Assembly (NCBI GenBank): GCA_947474705.1
Contig: CANJJS010000014.1
Span: forward strand, 1 to 64,000
Length of the DNA: 64,000 bases
From: Acetobacteraceae bacterium
GTDB lineage: Bacteria > Pseudomonadota > Alphaproteobacteria > Acetobacterales > Acetobacteraceae
Reading direction: 5' to 3'
The notes under the pieces are model-generated. The model did not search any database and was not told the DNA's origin. It worked only from the letters and a program-made list of their open reading frames with translations. Each line of letters starts with the position of its first letter. The stretch's first letter is position 1. The position numbers and the translations under genes are program-made. This document shows, piece after piece, positions 36,693 to 46,179 of the stretch.

Positions 36693-37870
36693 GCCTCGAT
36701 GACCATCGTTCCGAAAATTTGATGATCGCCGCCATTGCCGCTGGCGATGCCGACCCGCGCGCCGGGGACCTGATGGGCGCCCGCGCGGCCCCAGACCTGG
36801 AGCGCGGTTTCGGCGACGCGCGCCATGGCGGTGACGGCGATGGCGTTGGTGCAGAGCGTGCCGCCCGAGGGGTTTACGGGAATGCGCCCGCCAAGCTCGA
36901 ATTCTCCGTCGCGCAGCCGTTTTATCGAATCGCCGAATTTATCCACGAGACGCGCGGCGTCGATGGCGTGGTATTCCGTGTTGCTGAAGGGCGCATAGAG
37001 TTCCGCGACATGCACCTGCTTCGACGGATCGGTAATACCGGCCATTTTGTACGATTGTTCGAAGGACCTGCCCAGAGCATAGGCGTCCGCGTGCTCCGCG
37101 GTGGGATTGGTGCCCATTCGGTCGCCCATCCAGTACGTCTCGGCACGGCACGCGACTCCGGTGATCCAGACCGCGTCAAGTTTATTGTCGCGGATGAATT
37201 TTTCCGACGCCAGCACCATCGCCGCGCCGCCGGAGGATTGTGGGCAGCAATCCATCAGCTTGATCGGCCAGGAAATGCAGCGGGAGTCCATGACATCGTC
37301 GATCGTCACGGTCTTGCGCAGATGCGCCCGCGGATTCAACGAGGCCTGACGCCGATTTTTCACCGCGACATAGGCCATATCCTCCTCGGTCATGCCGTAA
37401 CGTTTCATATAACGAACGGCGGACATGGCGAGCATGTTGATGGTGCCAAGCGGCAAAGCGCGCTCGTAGGTCGGGTCCCAGATTTTGTTGAGGACTGTTT
37501 GCGAGTCGCCGCACTCGCCAACCTTGTCGGCGCCGGCGGTCAACACGACGTCGCAGACGCCCGATGCGATATGGTAATAAGCCGCCGTCACCGACGAAAT
37601 GCCGGTTGCCCCGCCGGTGTTGATTCGCAAAAAACGTTTGTTCCGCCCGCCGACCGCGTCGACTCCCAGACGTTCCGCATTGCCAATCCCGACCATCGCG
37701 TCCGGCGACAAGGAATAGACCACGGCATCGATCGCGTCGAAATCCAGGCCCGCGTCCATCATCGCGGGCACAACGGCCTCCCGCACCAGATCGGGATAAC
37801 TGGCATCGTCGCGGCGGGAGCGAAAATTCGATTGGCCGATACCGATGATGCCGACTCGATCGTTGCTCAT
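36689..37870 (-). CDS. Thiolase-fold (SCP-x/Ltp-like) protein lacking the canonical nucleophilic Cys
   Basis: LRINTGGATGISSVTAAYY at the nucleophile region; VNPSGGTLCTNAIAVTAMARV near C-terminus. Confidence 0.85.
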   Translation of the reverse strand: MSNDRVGIIGIGQSNFRSRRDDASYPDLVREAVVPAMMDAGLDFDAIDAVVYSLSPDAMVGIGNAERLGVDAVGGRNKRFLRINTGGATGISSVTAAYYHIASGVCDVVLTAGADKVGECGDSQTVLNKIWDPTYERALPLGTINMLAMSAVRYMKRYGMTEEDMAYVAVKNRRQASLNPRAHLRKTVTIDDVMDSRCISWPIKLMDCCPQSSGGAAMVLASEKFIRDNKLDAVWITGVACRAETYWMGDRMGTNPTAEHADAYALGRSFEQSYKMAGITDPSKQVHVAELYAPFSNTEYHAIDAARLVDKFGDSIKRLRDGEFELGGRIPVNPSGGTLCTNAIAVTAMARVAETALQVWGRAGAHQVPGARVGIASGNGGDHQIFGTMVIEA

Positions 37871-39015
37871 GGCGCATCCCCTTTGGGCGTGGCCCCCAGA
37901 ATCACGGCCGATTGGTATTGCAGCGCGAAGCCGCTGCCCGCGTGCGCGAGTCCCAGCCGCGCCCCTTCCACCTGGTGCGCGCCCGCTTTTCCTCTGATCT
38001 GTTGGGCGATTTCCGCGATGCGGATCATGCCCGTGCAGAACACGGGATTAAATGTCACGACCCCGCCGGACAGGTTGACCGGCGATTTGCCGCCCTTCGC
38101 GAACCAGCCTTCCGCCATGCGCGCCGCGATTTGCTCGCGCGGACACAAGCCCAGGGCGTCGTAGGCGATGAGTTCGCAGTACGGCGTGGCGTCGGTGATT
38201 TCCACGACATCGAAGGCAGCGGCGGGGTCTTTAATACCAGCCTCTTCATAGGCCTGACGCGCGGCTTCTTCCAGCGCGGGCGCTTTGGACAGATCGCGGT
38301 CGCCCAGAAACGCCGCCTCCGTGGCCCATCCCATGCCGCGCAGCCAGGCCGGGTTTTCGAACCCGCGCTCGGCGACGAAATCCGCGCCAGCCAGCACCAT
38401 CGCCACGGCGCCGGTGACCGGTTCCGTCGTCATGCGATCCGTCAGTGGCCAGCGCGCCTTGCCCGGCGCCGGACGGGCTGACGGATCGGGCCATGCGACG
38501 GCGGCATGGCGGCGGTTCTTCACCGCCACCGTCTCAGCGAAAACCCATGCGTTTGGCCAGACATGGTTCAGCGCGCCCGCCTGCATCGCGTGCGCCGATA
38601 ATTCGTCGAGTGGCAGAGCGCGATGGAAATAGGGATCGGCGCCCAGGCGTTGCGCTTCCGACATGGAGGAGACTTCGGTCGGGCTCCAGGACACCACCAG
38701 TTGCGTTCGAAACTGTCCCGATGCGACCCGCAGCGCGCCAAGCACGAAGGCATGTTCGGACGAGGACGGTGTCGACAGAATGTCGCGATCCACGCCGCCC
38801 GTCGGCCCCGAGGCCATCATCACGGAAATGGCGCGCCCATCGAACTGGTCGTTACACCCCACGACGATGCCGTCGATGTCCTCGATGGTCAGACCGGCAT
38901 CCGCCAGCGCCGCCTGAGAAATGTCGTAGATGATCTCTTCCAGCGAGCGGTCGCGGCCCGTGATCGCGGGCCGGATCGCGCAACCGACAACGGCGGGACG
39001 AACCTTGTACGGCAT
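37867..39015 (-). CDS. Thiolase-fold (SCP-x/Ltp-like) protein lacking the canonical nucleophilic Cys
   Basis: LSTPSSSEHAFVLGALRVASGQF at the nucleophile region; SPVNLSGGVVTFNPVFCTGMIRIAEIAQQIRG near C-terminus. Confidence 0.82.
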   Translation of the reverse strand: MPYKVRPAVVGCAIRPAITGRDRSLEEIIYDISQAALADAGLTIEDIDGIVVGCNDQFDGRAISVMMASGPTGGVDRDILSTPSSSEHAFVLGALRVASGQFRTQLVVSWSPTEVSSMSEAQRLGADPYFHRALPLDELSAHAMQAGALNHVWPNAWVFAETVAVKNRRHAAVAWPDPSARPAPGKARWPLTDRMTTEPVTGAVAMVLAGADFVAERGFENPAWLRGMGWATEAAFLGDRDLSKAPALEEAARQAYEEAGIKDPAAAFDVVEITDATPYCELIAYDALGLCPREQIAARMAEGWFAKGGKSPVNLSGGVVTFNPVFCTGMIRIAEIAQQIRGKAGAHQVEGARLGLAHAGSGFALQYQSAVILGATPKGDAP

Positions 39016-39018
39016 GGC

Positions 39019-40653
39019 TTACATCCCGCCCGGATAGCTCGGACCGCCACCGCCCTCGGGCGTGACCCAGTCGATATTCTGTTCCGGGTCCTTGATATCG
39101 CAGGTTTTGCAATGCACGCAGTTCTGTGCGTTGATCCGCAGTTGCGGTTTGCCCGCGACCTCCTCGATTTCGTAAACACCGGCCGGACAATAGCGCGTCT
39201 CCGGGCTGGCGTATTTCTTGTAGTTGACGGCGATCGCCTTCGCGGGATCTCGCAATTGCAAGTGCGCGGGCTGGTTTTCCTCGTGGTTGGTGTTGGAGAT
39301 GAACACCGAGGACAGGCGGTCGAAAGTCAGTTTTCCGTCGGGCTTCGGATAGTCTATCGGCTGCACCTGATTCGTTTCCATCAGGGTTTCGTTGTCGGCA
39401 TGCGGATGGTGCAAGGTCCAGGGCGCCTTGCCGCGGAACAGGAATGTGTCGATCGCGGAGTAAATGACCCCGCCGTAGGTCCCCCATTTCGCGAAGGCCG
39501 GCCGCAGATTGCGCACCCGGTCCAGCTCGTCCCAAACCCAGCTTTCGCGCAGGTTTTCGGGATAGGCCGTCAGTTCGTCCGGCGATCCGTTCGCCAGCGC
39601 CTCGATCGCCGCCTCCGCCGCGACCATGCCGGATTTCATCGAGGTGTGCGTGCCCTTGATCTTCGGCACGTTCACGAACCCCGCGCTGTCGCCGATCAGG
39701 GCGCCGCCGGGGAAGATCAGCGTCGGGATGGACTGGAACCCGCCCTCGTTGATGGCACGCGCGCCATAGGCGATGCGCCGCCCGCCCTCGAAATGCGGCC
39801 GCATATCGGGGTGGGTTTTCAGCCGCTGCATTTCCTCGAACGGCGACAGATAGGGATTGCTGTAGTCGAGACCGACCACATACCCGTAAGATACCAGGTT
39901 CTTGCCGAAGTGATACAGGAACGAGCCGCCATAGGTGTTCGACTTCAACGGCCAGCCAAAGGAATGCTCGATCAGGCCGGGCTTGTGATTCTCCGCCGGA
40001 ATCTCCCACAACTCTTTGATGCCGATGCCATAGGTCTGCGGTTCGTGCCCATCGCGAAGATTGTAGCGCTTGATCAGCCGGCCGCTCAGCGAACCGCGGC
40101 AGCCCTCGGCGAACAACGTGTATTTGGCCCGCAGTTCCATGCCACGCGCGAAGTTGTCGGTGGGTTTGCCGTCCTTGCCGATGCCCATGTCGCCGGTGGC
40201 GATGCCGACGACCTTGCCGTCTTCCTCCAGCACCTCCGACGCCGCGAAGCCCGGGTAGATTTCGACGCCCAGCTCCTCCGCCTGCGTGCCCAGCCAGCGG
40301 ACGAAATTTCCAAGCGAAACGATGAAATTGCCGTGGTTATTCATCTGCGGCGGGGTGGGGAGGCGCGTGGAATTGGCCTCGGTCAGCCACAGAAACCGGT
40401 CCTCGCGCGCGGGCGTGTCGAGCGGGGCGCCTTTGGCGGCCCAATCCGGAATCAGTTCGTTCAGCGCGCGCGGTTCCAGCACGGCGCCGGACAGCGTGTG
40501 GGCGCCGATCTCGCCGGCCTTTTCGACCAGGCACACGGCGCAATCGGGCGAAAGTTGTTTCAGCCGAATCGCCGCGGCCAGGCCGGCGGGCCCGCCACCG
40601 ACGATCACGACGTCGAATTCCATGGCTTCGCGTGGGGTCTCGTCCTCGCCCAT
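39019..40653 (-). CDS. Electron transfer flavoprotein-ubiquinone oxidoreductase
   Basis: [23 protein letters not shown]-terminal 4Fe-4[34 protein letters not shown]-like ending. Confidence 0.95.
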   Translation of the reverse strand: MGEDETPREAMEFDVVIVGGGPAGLAAAIRLKQLSPDCAVCLVEKAGEIGAHTLSGAVLEPRALNELIPDWAAKGAPLDTPAREDRFLWLTEANSTRLPTPPQMNNHGNFIVSLGNFVRWLGTQAEELGVEIYPGFAASEVLEEDGKVVGIATGDMGIGKDGKPTDNFARGMELRAKYTLFAEGCRGSLSGRLIKRYNLRDGHEPQTYGIGIKELWEIPAENHKPGLIEHSFGWPLKSNTYGGSFLYHFGKNLVSYGYVVGLDYSNPYLSPFEEMQRLKTHPDMRPHFEGGRRIAYGARAINEGGFQSIPTLIFPGGALIGDSAGFVNVPKIKGTHTSMKSGMVAAEAAIEALANGSPDELTAYPENLRESWVWDELDRVRNLRPAFAKWGTYGGVIYSAIDTFLFRGKAPWTLHHPHADNETLMETNQVQPIDYPKPDGKLTFDRLSSVFISNTNHEENQPAHLQLRDPAKAIAVNYKKYASPETRYCPAGVYEIEEVAGKPQLRINAQNCVHCKTCDIKDPEQNIDWVTPEGGGGPSYPGGM

Positions 40654-40735
40654 CGTCCACTCCTCAGGTTTCGGGGCTTCTTAAAGGACACCGGCGCGGT
40701 TGCGCAAAGCCCCCTTCGCGGGCACCACTATATCC

Positions 40736-41491
40736 ATGGATGACCTGAGCCTGCTGCGGCTGCAAATCGAGTGGGGCGCCGACGAGGCGTTGGAGGACTC
40801 TCCGGTCGACCGGCTGCGTCCGCTGGCCCCGCCGCCGACGCGCGCGCCTCGGGTGGAGGCGGCTCGCGCGATGCCGGATCGCGCCCAGGCGGCGGTGGGA
40901 ACGCCGGGGGAACGGGCTTTGGCGGCGGCATCGAAGGCTGACACACTGGACGCGTTGAAGGCGGCGATCGGGGGGTTGGAAGGCGATCCCCTCCGCGACA
41001 TGGCCACCAACCTGGTCTTCGCGTCCGGCGATCCGCATAACGGCCTGCTGCTGGTCGGCGGACCGCCTGGGGCCGACGACGACCGCTCCGGCCTGCCGTT
41101 CTCCGGTCCGGAGGGCGCGCTGCTGGACCGGATGCTGGCGTCGGTTGACCTGAAACGCGACGCGATGCTGCTCGCGCCGCTGATCCCCTGGCGCCCGCCC
41201 GGCGGACGCGTGCCCAATCCCGGCGAGTTGCAACTCTACCGCCCCTTCCTGGTGCGCCTGATCGCGCTGACAGCCCCGGAGCGGATTGTTTTCTGGGGTG
41301 CCATGGCCGCGAGCACGGTCCTTGGCGCGCCGCATCGGTCCCGCACGATCGGTTGGGCGGATGGCAAGATCGACGGCCAAACCGCGAAAATTCTTGTCCT
41401 GCCCGTTTTGTCCGACATCCTGAAAACACCCGCCCGCCGGAAAGACGCCTGGACTGGCCTGCGCGCGTTGCGGCGGGCGCTGGACGCCTGA
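40736..41491 (+). CDS. Uracil-DNA glycosylase family-4-like protein without cysteines
   Basis: LLLVGGPPGADDDRSGLPFSGPEGALLDRMLASVDLKRDAMLLAPLIPWRPPG; start trimmed to MDDLSLL. Confidence 0.78.
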   Translation: MDDLSLLRLQIEWGADEALEDSPVDRLRPLAPPPTRAPRVEAARAMPDRAQAAVGTPGERALAAASKADTLDALKAAIGGLEGDPLRDMATNLVFASGDPHNGLLLVGGPPGADDDRSGLPFSGPEGALLDRMLASVDLKRDAMLLAPLIPWRPPGGRVPNPGELQLYRPFLVRLIALTAPERIVFWGAMAASTVLGAPHRSRTIGWADGKIDGQTAKILVLPVLSDILKTPARRKDAWTGLRALRRALDA

Positions 41492-41570
41492 CGATCGAGA
41501 GAGGAAACCGTGGGGACGGCGCCCATCGGCCGCCGGCCATTCGCGAGACATGGGCGTTCTTCGCGCTGCC

Positions 41571-41999
41571 TCAGGTTTCGATCTGTAAGCCGTGGCGTTG
41601 GCCATGTGCGGCGGCGAAGCCCGCGATGCGGCTGTCGTACGTGATCAACGGACAGGCATGCTCGATGGCCGTGGCGACGAGCAACAGATCGGCGGGGTCG
41701 CGGTGCGAAAAGTCGCGCAGTTCATAAGCGCGCGCGGCGGCGCGATGGGTCAGCGGCACGGCCTCGACGCCGGGCCGGTCGATGAGGCGTTCGAACCAAA
41801 TGTCCGGTGGAAACGCCAACGCGATCCGCCCAACGCTGACCAATTGCGCGATCTCCCAGGCGGAAATGGCGCTGATCAGGATCGTACCGCCCCGCCGGTG
41901 GCACTTGTCGATCAACCCGCGCGTCGAATGCCGAAGCCGCTCGTCGCCATCGCCCAACCAAAGCGCGATATGCGTATCGAGGAGGATCGCGTCCGTCAC
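41571..41999 (-). CDS. PIN-domain toxin (VapC-like)
   Basis: ILLDTHIALWLGDGDERL..SAISAWEIAQLV..RDPADLLLVATAIEHACPLITYD. Confidence 0.93.
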   Translation of the reverse strand: MTDAILLDTHIALWLGDGDERLRHSTRGLIDKCHRRGGTILISAISAWEIAQLVSVGRIALAFPPDIWFERLIDRPGVEAVPLTHRAAARAYELRDFSHRDPADLLLVATAIEHACPLITYDSRIAGFAAAHGQRHGLQIET

Positions 42000-42250
42000 C
42001 GGTCGATTTCGGCGCCGGTCTCAGCGTCGGTTGGCTCGTAAGGCAACGGTTCCGTCAGATCCACGCCCTCCGCCACCCGGACGGTCCCGCGAAGAACACC
42101 AAACAACGACCCGGTCCGCGCGGGCCCGCCTTCCAGACGGCGAAGCGCCATCGCCACGGCCTCGGTCCGGTCTCCGGCGGTGTAACGGTCGGCCATGGCC
42201 GCGATCAGAGCGACGACGTCAGGCCGGTCGATGACGACACTTTCTGTCAT
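41996..42250 (-). CDS. Antitoxin of the VapBC-like pair
   Basis: 84 aa MTESVVIDRPDVVALIAAMADRYTAGDRTEAVAMALRRLEGG..LFGVLRGTVRVAEGVDLTEPLP; ATGA overlap with toxin. Confidence 0.8.
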   Translation of the reverse strand: MTESVVIDRPDVVALIAAMADRYTAGDRTEAVAMALRRLEGGPARTGSLFGVLRGTVRVAEGVDLTEPLPYEPTDAETGAEIDR

Positions 42251-42455
42251 GGGGGCATTCTCCGAGCGCACCTCTGATAAGCGCCGGGCGAGGAATCGGC
42301 AAGGAACAAGCCCAACGGCCGCCGCTGTTCGTCCAGGACGCGGGTTTTGCCGGACACCCGATCGCGCCACACTTGACCCCGCCCCCCAGGATGGCAGCAT
42401 CCCCGCACCGGACGGCCAAACGGCCGTCCCAACGCCACCACGGAAGGAAACACCC

Positions 42456-43367
42456 ATGACAGTCCGCTTCGACGATCGCGTCGCCATCGTCACCGGCGCC
42501 GGCGCCGGTCTCGGCAAGCAACACGCCCTCCTCCTCGCCTCCCGCGGCGCCAAGGTCGTCGTCAACGATCCCGGCGGCGCGGTCGACGGCAAAGGCGGTG
42601 CCAACGCCGTCGCCGACGAGGTCGTCGCGGAAATCCGCGCCGCGGGCGGCGAGGCCGTCGCGAATTACAACTCCGTCGCCGACGCCAAATCCGCGCAAGG
42701 GATCATCGACACCGCGATGAACACCTGGGGACGGCTCGACGCGCTGGTCAACAACGCCGGCATTCTGCGCGACAAAGCTTTTCAAAATATGTCGCTCGAA
42801 GATTTCGAGTTTTGCTCCCAGGTCCATTACATGGGCACGGTCTACTGCACCAAGGCCGCCTGGCCGATCATGCGGGAACGCCGCTACGGCCGCATCGTGG
42901 TGACGACATCCGGCTCCGGCACCATCGGCAATTTCGGCCAGAGCAACTACGGCGCCGCGAAAATGGCGGTGAACGGGCTGATCAACGTGCTCCGCCTGGA
43001 AGGCTCGCGTTACAATATCCTGTGCAACGCGATCTCCCCCTCCGCCCGCACCCGCATGACCGAGGACCTGCTGCCCGAAGCCATGCGCGTCTACATGAAG
43101 CCGGAACTCGTCTCCCCCGCCGTCGCCTGGATGGCAAGCGAGAACTGCAACGTCACGGGTCAGATCGTCGCCGCCGCGGCGGGCGGTTATTCGGTGGTGC
43201 AATACTTCCAATCGGAAGGCGTGCAATTCGATCCGGATCAGCCGGTGACCCTGGAAATGTTCGACGAAGCCTTTCCAAAAATCTCCGACATGACCGGCGC
43301 CGCTCCCCTTGGCCGCAACCGCACCCGCCTCGAAGAGCGTCTCCGCGCCCTGGGCCGCCTGGGCTGA
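42456..43367 (+). CDS. SDR family protein ((3R)-hydroxyacyl-CoA dehydrogenase-like)
   Basis: VAIVTGAGAGLGKQHALLLASRGAKVVVNDPGGAVDG, NNAGILRDKAF, YGAAKMAV. Confidence 0.93.
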   Translation: MTVRFDDRVAIVTGAGAGLGKQHALLLASRGAKVVVNDPGGAVDGKGGANAVADEVVAEIRAAGGEAVANYNSVADAKSAQGIIDTAMNTWGRLDALVNNAGILRDKAFQNMSLEDFEFCSQVHYMGTVYCTKAAWPIMRERRYGRIVVTTSGSGTIGNFGQSNYGAAKMAVNGLINVLRLEGSRYNILCNAISPSARTRMTEDLLPEAMRVYMKPELVSPAVAWMASENCNVTGQIVAAAAGGYSVVQYFQSEGVQFDPDQPVTLEMFDEAFPKISDMTGAAPLGRNRTRLEERLRALGRLG

Positions 43368-43375
43368 CAAAAACC

Positions 43376-43404
43376 AGAGCCGCCGGCGAAACCGGCGGCT
43401 CTTT
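43376..43404 (+). terminator. Rho-independent-like hairpin
   Basis: AGAGCCGCCGG-CGAAA-CCGGCGGCTCT-TT, 11-bp perfect stem just after the SDR stop. Confidence 0.75.
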
Positions 43405-43580
43405 CCACCCGCGCGACAAACGCGACACGAAACCCCGTTACGCGCGACACAACAGCGACACAGCCCAGATAAATTCCTTGCATCGACGGTGGCAACGGGC
43501 CGCCGCAACCCAAAAGGACGCTTCGACCGGAACGGCTGCTTTCAGCAAACACCGGACGAGGCGATGCAAGGAGAAAATCG

Positions 43581-44285
43581 ATGGACGCTTCTTTCTGGCT
43601 CGAATCCTGGCGCGATGGCGGAACCAAGACCAGCTTCCATCGCCGCGACGTCCATCCCTTCGCGACGCGCTATCTTCCGGCCCATGAACTCGCGGGCAAA
43701 CGAGTCTTCGTCCCCTGCTGCGGCAAGGACAACGTCCTGAATTACTTCCGCGACAACGCGGCCCATGTCGTCGGCGTCGATCTCGCCCGGAGCGCGATCG
43801 AGGAATACATGGCGGACAACGGCATCGCACTCGACGAGGTCGAACCCGGCCGCTTCGAAGGCGACGGCATCACCCTGCTGGCCCGCGACCTGTTCGCCCT
43901 GACGGCGGACGACCTTGGCGCCATCGACATCGTCTGGGACCGCGCCTCTTTGATCGCCTTCCCCGACGAGGGCCCGGACAGCCTCCGTCAACGCTACATC
44001 CGTAAGATGCACGACCTGCTGTCCCCCGGCGCCCGCATCCTGCTGGTCACGCTGGAATACGGCCCGATCATGCCGGAACCGCCCTTCAGCGTGGACCCCG
44101 CCACGGTGCGCGGCTACTTCGCCGAGGGCTTCGCGGTCGATCACATCCTCGACGACGCCCAGCCCAATCACCGCATGGTCGAGAAATTCGGCCTGCGCTT
44201 CTTCAGCGAACATGCCTTCGAAATGACCCGCCGCGGAGAAAAGCGGCACGACGGCGCCCGGACCCGGGAACTCGTCGCGGCATAA
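43581..44285 (+). CDS. Thiopurine S-methyltransferase-family methyltransferase
   Basis: FWLESWRDGGTKTSFHRRDVHP; GKRVFVPCCGKDNVLNYFRDNAAHVVGVDLARSAIEEY; DIVWDRASLIAFP. Confidence 0.85.
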   Translation: MDASFWLESWRDGGTKTSFHRRDVHPFATRYLPAHELAGKRVFVPCCGKDNVLNYFRDNAAHVVGVDLARSAIEEYMADNGIALDEVEPGRFEGDGITLLARDLFALTADDLGAIDIVWDRASLIAFPDEGPDSLRQRYIRKMHDLLSPGARILLVTLEYGPIMPEPPFSVDPATVRGYFAEGFAVDHILDDAQPNHRMVEKFGLRFFSEHAFEMTRRGEKRHDGARTRELVAA

Positions 44286-44298
44286 ACGCCACGCGACA

Positions 44299-44331
44299 CG
44301 CCTCGCCCCGGCCGGGCGAGGCGCCGTTTTT
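44299..44331 (+). terminator. Rho-independent terminator
   Basis: CGCCTCGCCC-CGGCC-GGGCGAGGCG-CCGTTTTT. Confidence 0.85.
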
Positions 44332-44425
44332 CACCGCCGCCGATTTCATGCTGCATTGCGGCAAAAGCGGCACGGCGCTTGCTTCACGTATTCCGCCACT
44401 CAACCAAACCGATTGCGCGGATCCC

Positions 44426-45049
44426 GTGAAAGTCCTTCTCGCCGACGACGACCCAGGCCGAATCAGTGCCCTGACAGCGGTGCTGTCGGCCGATGGCGGC
44501 CTGACCATCCTACGCCCGAGACCCGGCGAATTGCTGATGGACGCGGTCGCCGCGCTGACCCCCGATATCGTCCTGGTCGATATGGCCCGGCCCGACCGCG
44601 ACGCGCTGGAAGGCATTCGCGCGGTGTCCGCCCATACCCCCCGCCCCATCGCCATGTTCGTCGATCACGACGACCCCGCCTTCATGGAAGAAGCCATCGG
44701 CGCGGGCGTGTCCTCGTACAACATCGCCGGTGTGCCCCCGCCGGATATCAAACCCATCCTGCGCGCCGCGGCCGCCCTGTTCCGCCGCCACCAAACCGCC
44801 CGCGACGAACTCCGCGACGCCGAGGTCCGGCTGCGCGAACGCGCGCTGGTCGATCGCGCCAAGGCCATCCTGATCCGCGAGCGCCGCATCGCCGAACCCG
44901 AGGCCTACCGCCTGCTGCGCAAGCGCGCGATGGGCTCGGGACGGCGCATCCCCGATATCGCGCGCGAAATCGTCGAAACGCACGAACAGCTTACCGCCGC
45001 GCCGGAAACCCCGGCCGGGCCGGACCACGCCAAAGGAGTCTCGCCATGA
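44426..45049 (+). CDS. nasT: ANTAR-domain response regulator, NasT-like
   Basis: KVLLADDDPGRI receiver and C-terminal ANTAR (RLRERALVDRAKAILIRERRIAEPEAYRLLRKRAMGSGRRIPDIAREIV). GTG start proposed; the ORF track starts at 44348. Confidence 0.88.
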   Translation: MKVLLADDDPGRISALTAVLSADGGLTILRPRPGELLMDAVAALTPDIVLVDMARPDRDALEGIRAVSAHTPRPIAMFVDHDDPAFMEEAIGAGVSSYNIAGVPPPDIKPILRAAAALFRRHQTARDELRDAEVRLRERALVDRAKAILIRERRIAEPEAYRLLRKRAMGSGRRIPDIAREIVETHEQLTAAPETPAGPDHAKGVSP

Positions 45050-46179
45050 GCACCCGTGTTCGCATCGGCATGTTGCGCCTCGCGGATTCCGCGCCCGTGG
45101 CGGTGGCGAAAGCCGGCAACCTCTTCAAACCCCTCGCCATCGACCCCGTTCTTTCCATCGAGCCCTCCTGGGCGAATCTCGCCGACAAACTCACCTACGG
45201 GCTCCTGGACGCGGCGGTGATGCTGCCACCGCTCGCTTTGTCCCTGGCAATCGGCCTTCGCGGGCCACGGGCGGACGTGATCGTTCCGATGGGTCTGTCG
45301 CAGGGCGGCAATACCATCGTGTTGCGGGGCGAAACGCCGGGCGCGGAGACCGAATTGCCACCGGGGTCGCGGCTTTTGACCTGGCTCGCGCGCCAGCCCA
45401 AACCCCCGCGCATCGCGGTTGTGCATCGCTATTCCACCCATAACCTACTGCTGCGCTACTGGCTGGCGTTAACCGGCGTGGATCCCGATCGCGACATAGA
45501 GACCGTGGTGGTGCCGCCGGAACTGGTGGTCGAGGCGCTGGCGAACGGCCAGATCGACGGGTTTTGCGCGGGCGCCCCCTGGGGGACGGCGGCGCGCCTG
45601 TCCGGCGCCGGCGAGGTACTGCTGGGCACCTCCGACATCTGGCCCTTTCACCCGGAAAAATGTCTCGCGGTCCGTGCCGGCTGGGCCGCCGCGCACCCCG
45701 AGGCCCTGACCCGTTTGCTACGGGCGCTCATGCGCGCGCAGGTCCTGTGCGACCAGCCCGGCGAGGCCGATTGGGTCGCGGAGGTGCTGGCCGATCCGGA
45801 GGGGCTTGCCTTGCCGCGCGCCGCGACCCGCGCGGCTTTGCCGGGCCACGGCGGTCCAGGTGGGGGGACAGGTGGGGGGACAGGTGGGGGGGCAGGTGGA
45901 GGAGCGGCGCACGAGCATATCTTGTTCCACGTCGCGGGCGCCGCGCACCCGGCGCCACCGCATGGGCTTTGGTTCTTACGGCAAATGCGCCGCTGGGGAT
46001 GGCTGGACGAGGGGTTGGACCTGGCCGCAACGGTCGCATCGGTCTACCGCCCCGACCTTTATTCGTTGGCCGCACGCATGGAAGACCTGTTCGCGGTGCC
46101 GCCCCACGCGCGCGGCCATGCCGCGTTCGCCACCGGTTTGGCGTTCGCCGGTCCGGCCAACGCCATGCCCTCGCGCTGA
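45046..46179 (+). CDS. nasS: Nitrate/bicarbonate-binding protein-like sensor, NasS-like (CmpA/NrtA family)
   Basis: VRIGMLRLADSAPVAVAKAGNLF, LTYGLLDAAVMLPPLALSLAIGL, GAPWGTAA; no signal peptide; ATGA overlap with nasT. Confidence 0.87.
   Translation: MSTRVRIGMLRLADSAPVAVAKAGNLFKPLAIDPVLSIEPSWANLADKLTYGLLDAAVMLPPLALSLAIGLRGPRADVIVPMGLSQGGNTIVLRGETPGAETELPPGSRLLTWLARQPKPPRIAVVHRYSTHNLLLRYWLALTGVDPDRDIETVVVPPELVVEALANGQIDGFCAGAPWGTAARLSGAGEVLLGTSDIWPFHPEKCLAVRAGWAAAHPEALTRLLRALMRAQVLCDQPGEADWVAEVLADPEGLALPRAATRAALPGHGGPGGGTGGGTGGGAGGGAAHEHILFHVAGAAHPAPPHGLWFLRQMRRWGWLDEGLDLAATVASVYRPDLYSLAARMEDLFAVPPHARGHAAFATGLAFAGPANAMPSR
45849..45906 (+). repeat. G-rich 12-nt tandem repeat (about 3-4 units) inside nasS
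   Basis: AGGTGGGGGGAC AGGTGGGGGGAC AGGTGGGGGGGC AGGTGGAGGAGC, encoding GGGTGGGTGGGAGGG. Confidence 0.95.

Noticed and set aside
35016-36722. 568-aa plus-strand ORF opposite the ABC binding protein and DUF35 genes
   Set aside because: Shadow frame; the minus-strand genes have clear family motifs.
38623-40743. 706-aa plus-strand ORF opposite thiolase-like and ETF-QO genes
   Set aside because: Shadow frame, composition typical of antisense GC-rich DNA.
45849-45906. CRISPR-like array in nasS
   Set aside because: Short in-frame 12-nt tandem repeat, no spacers.
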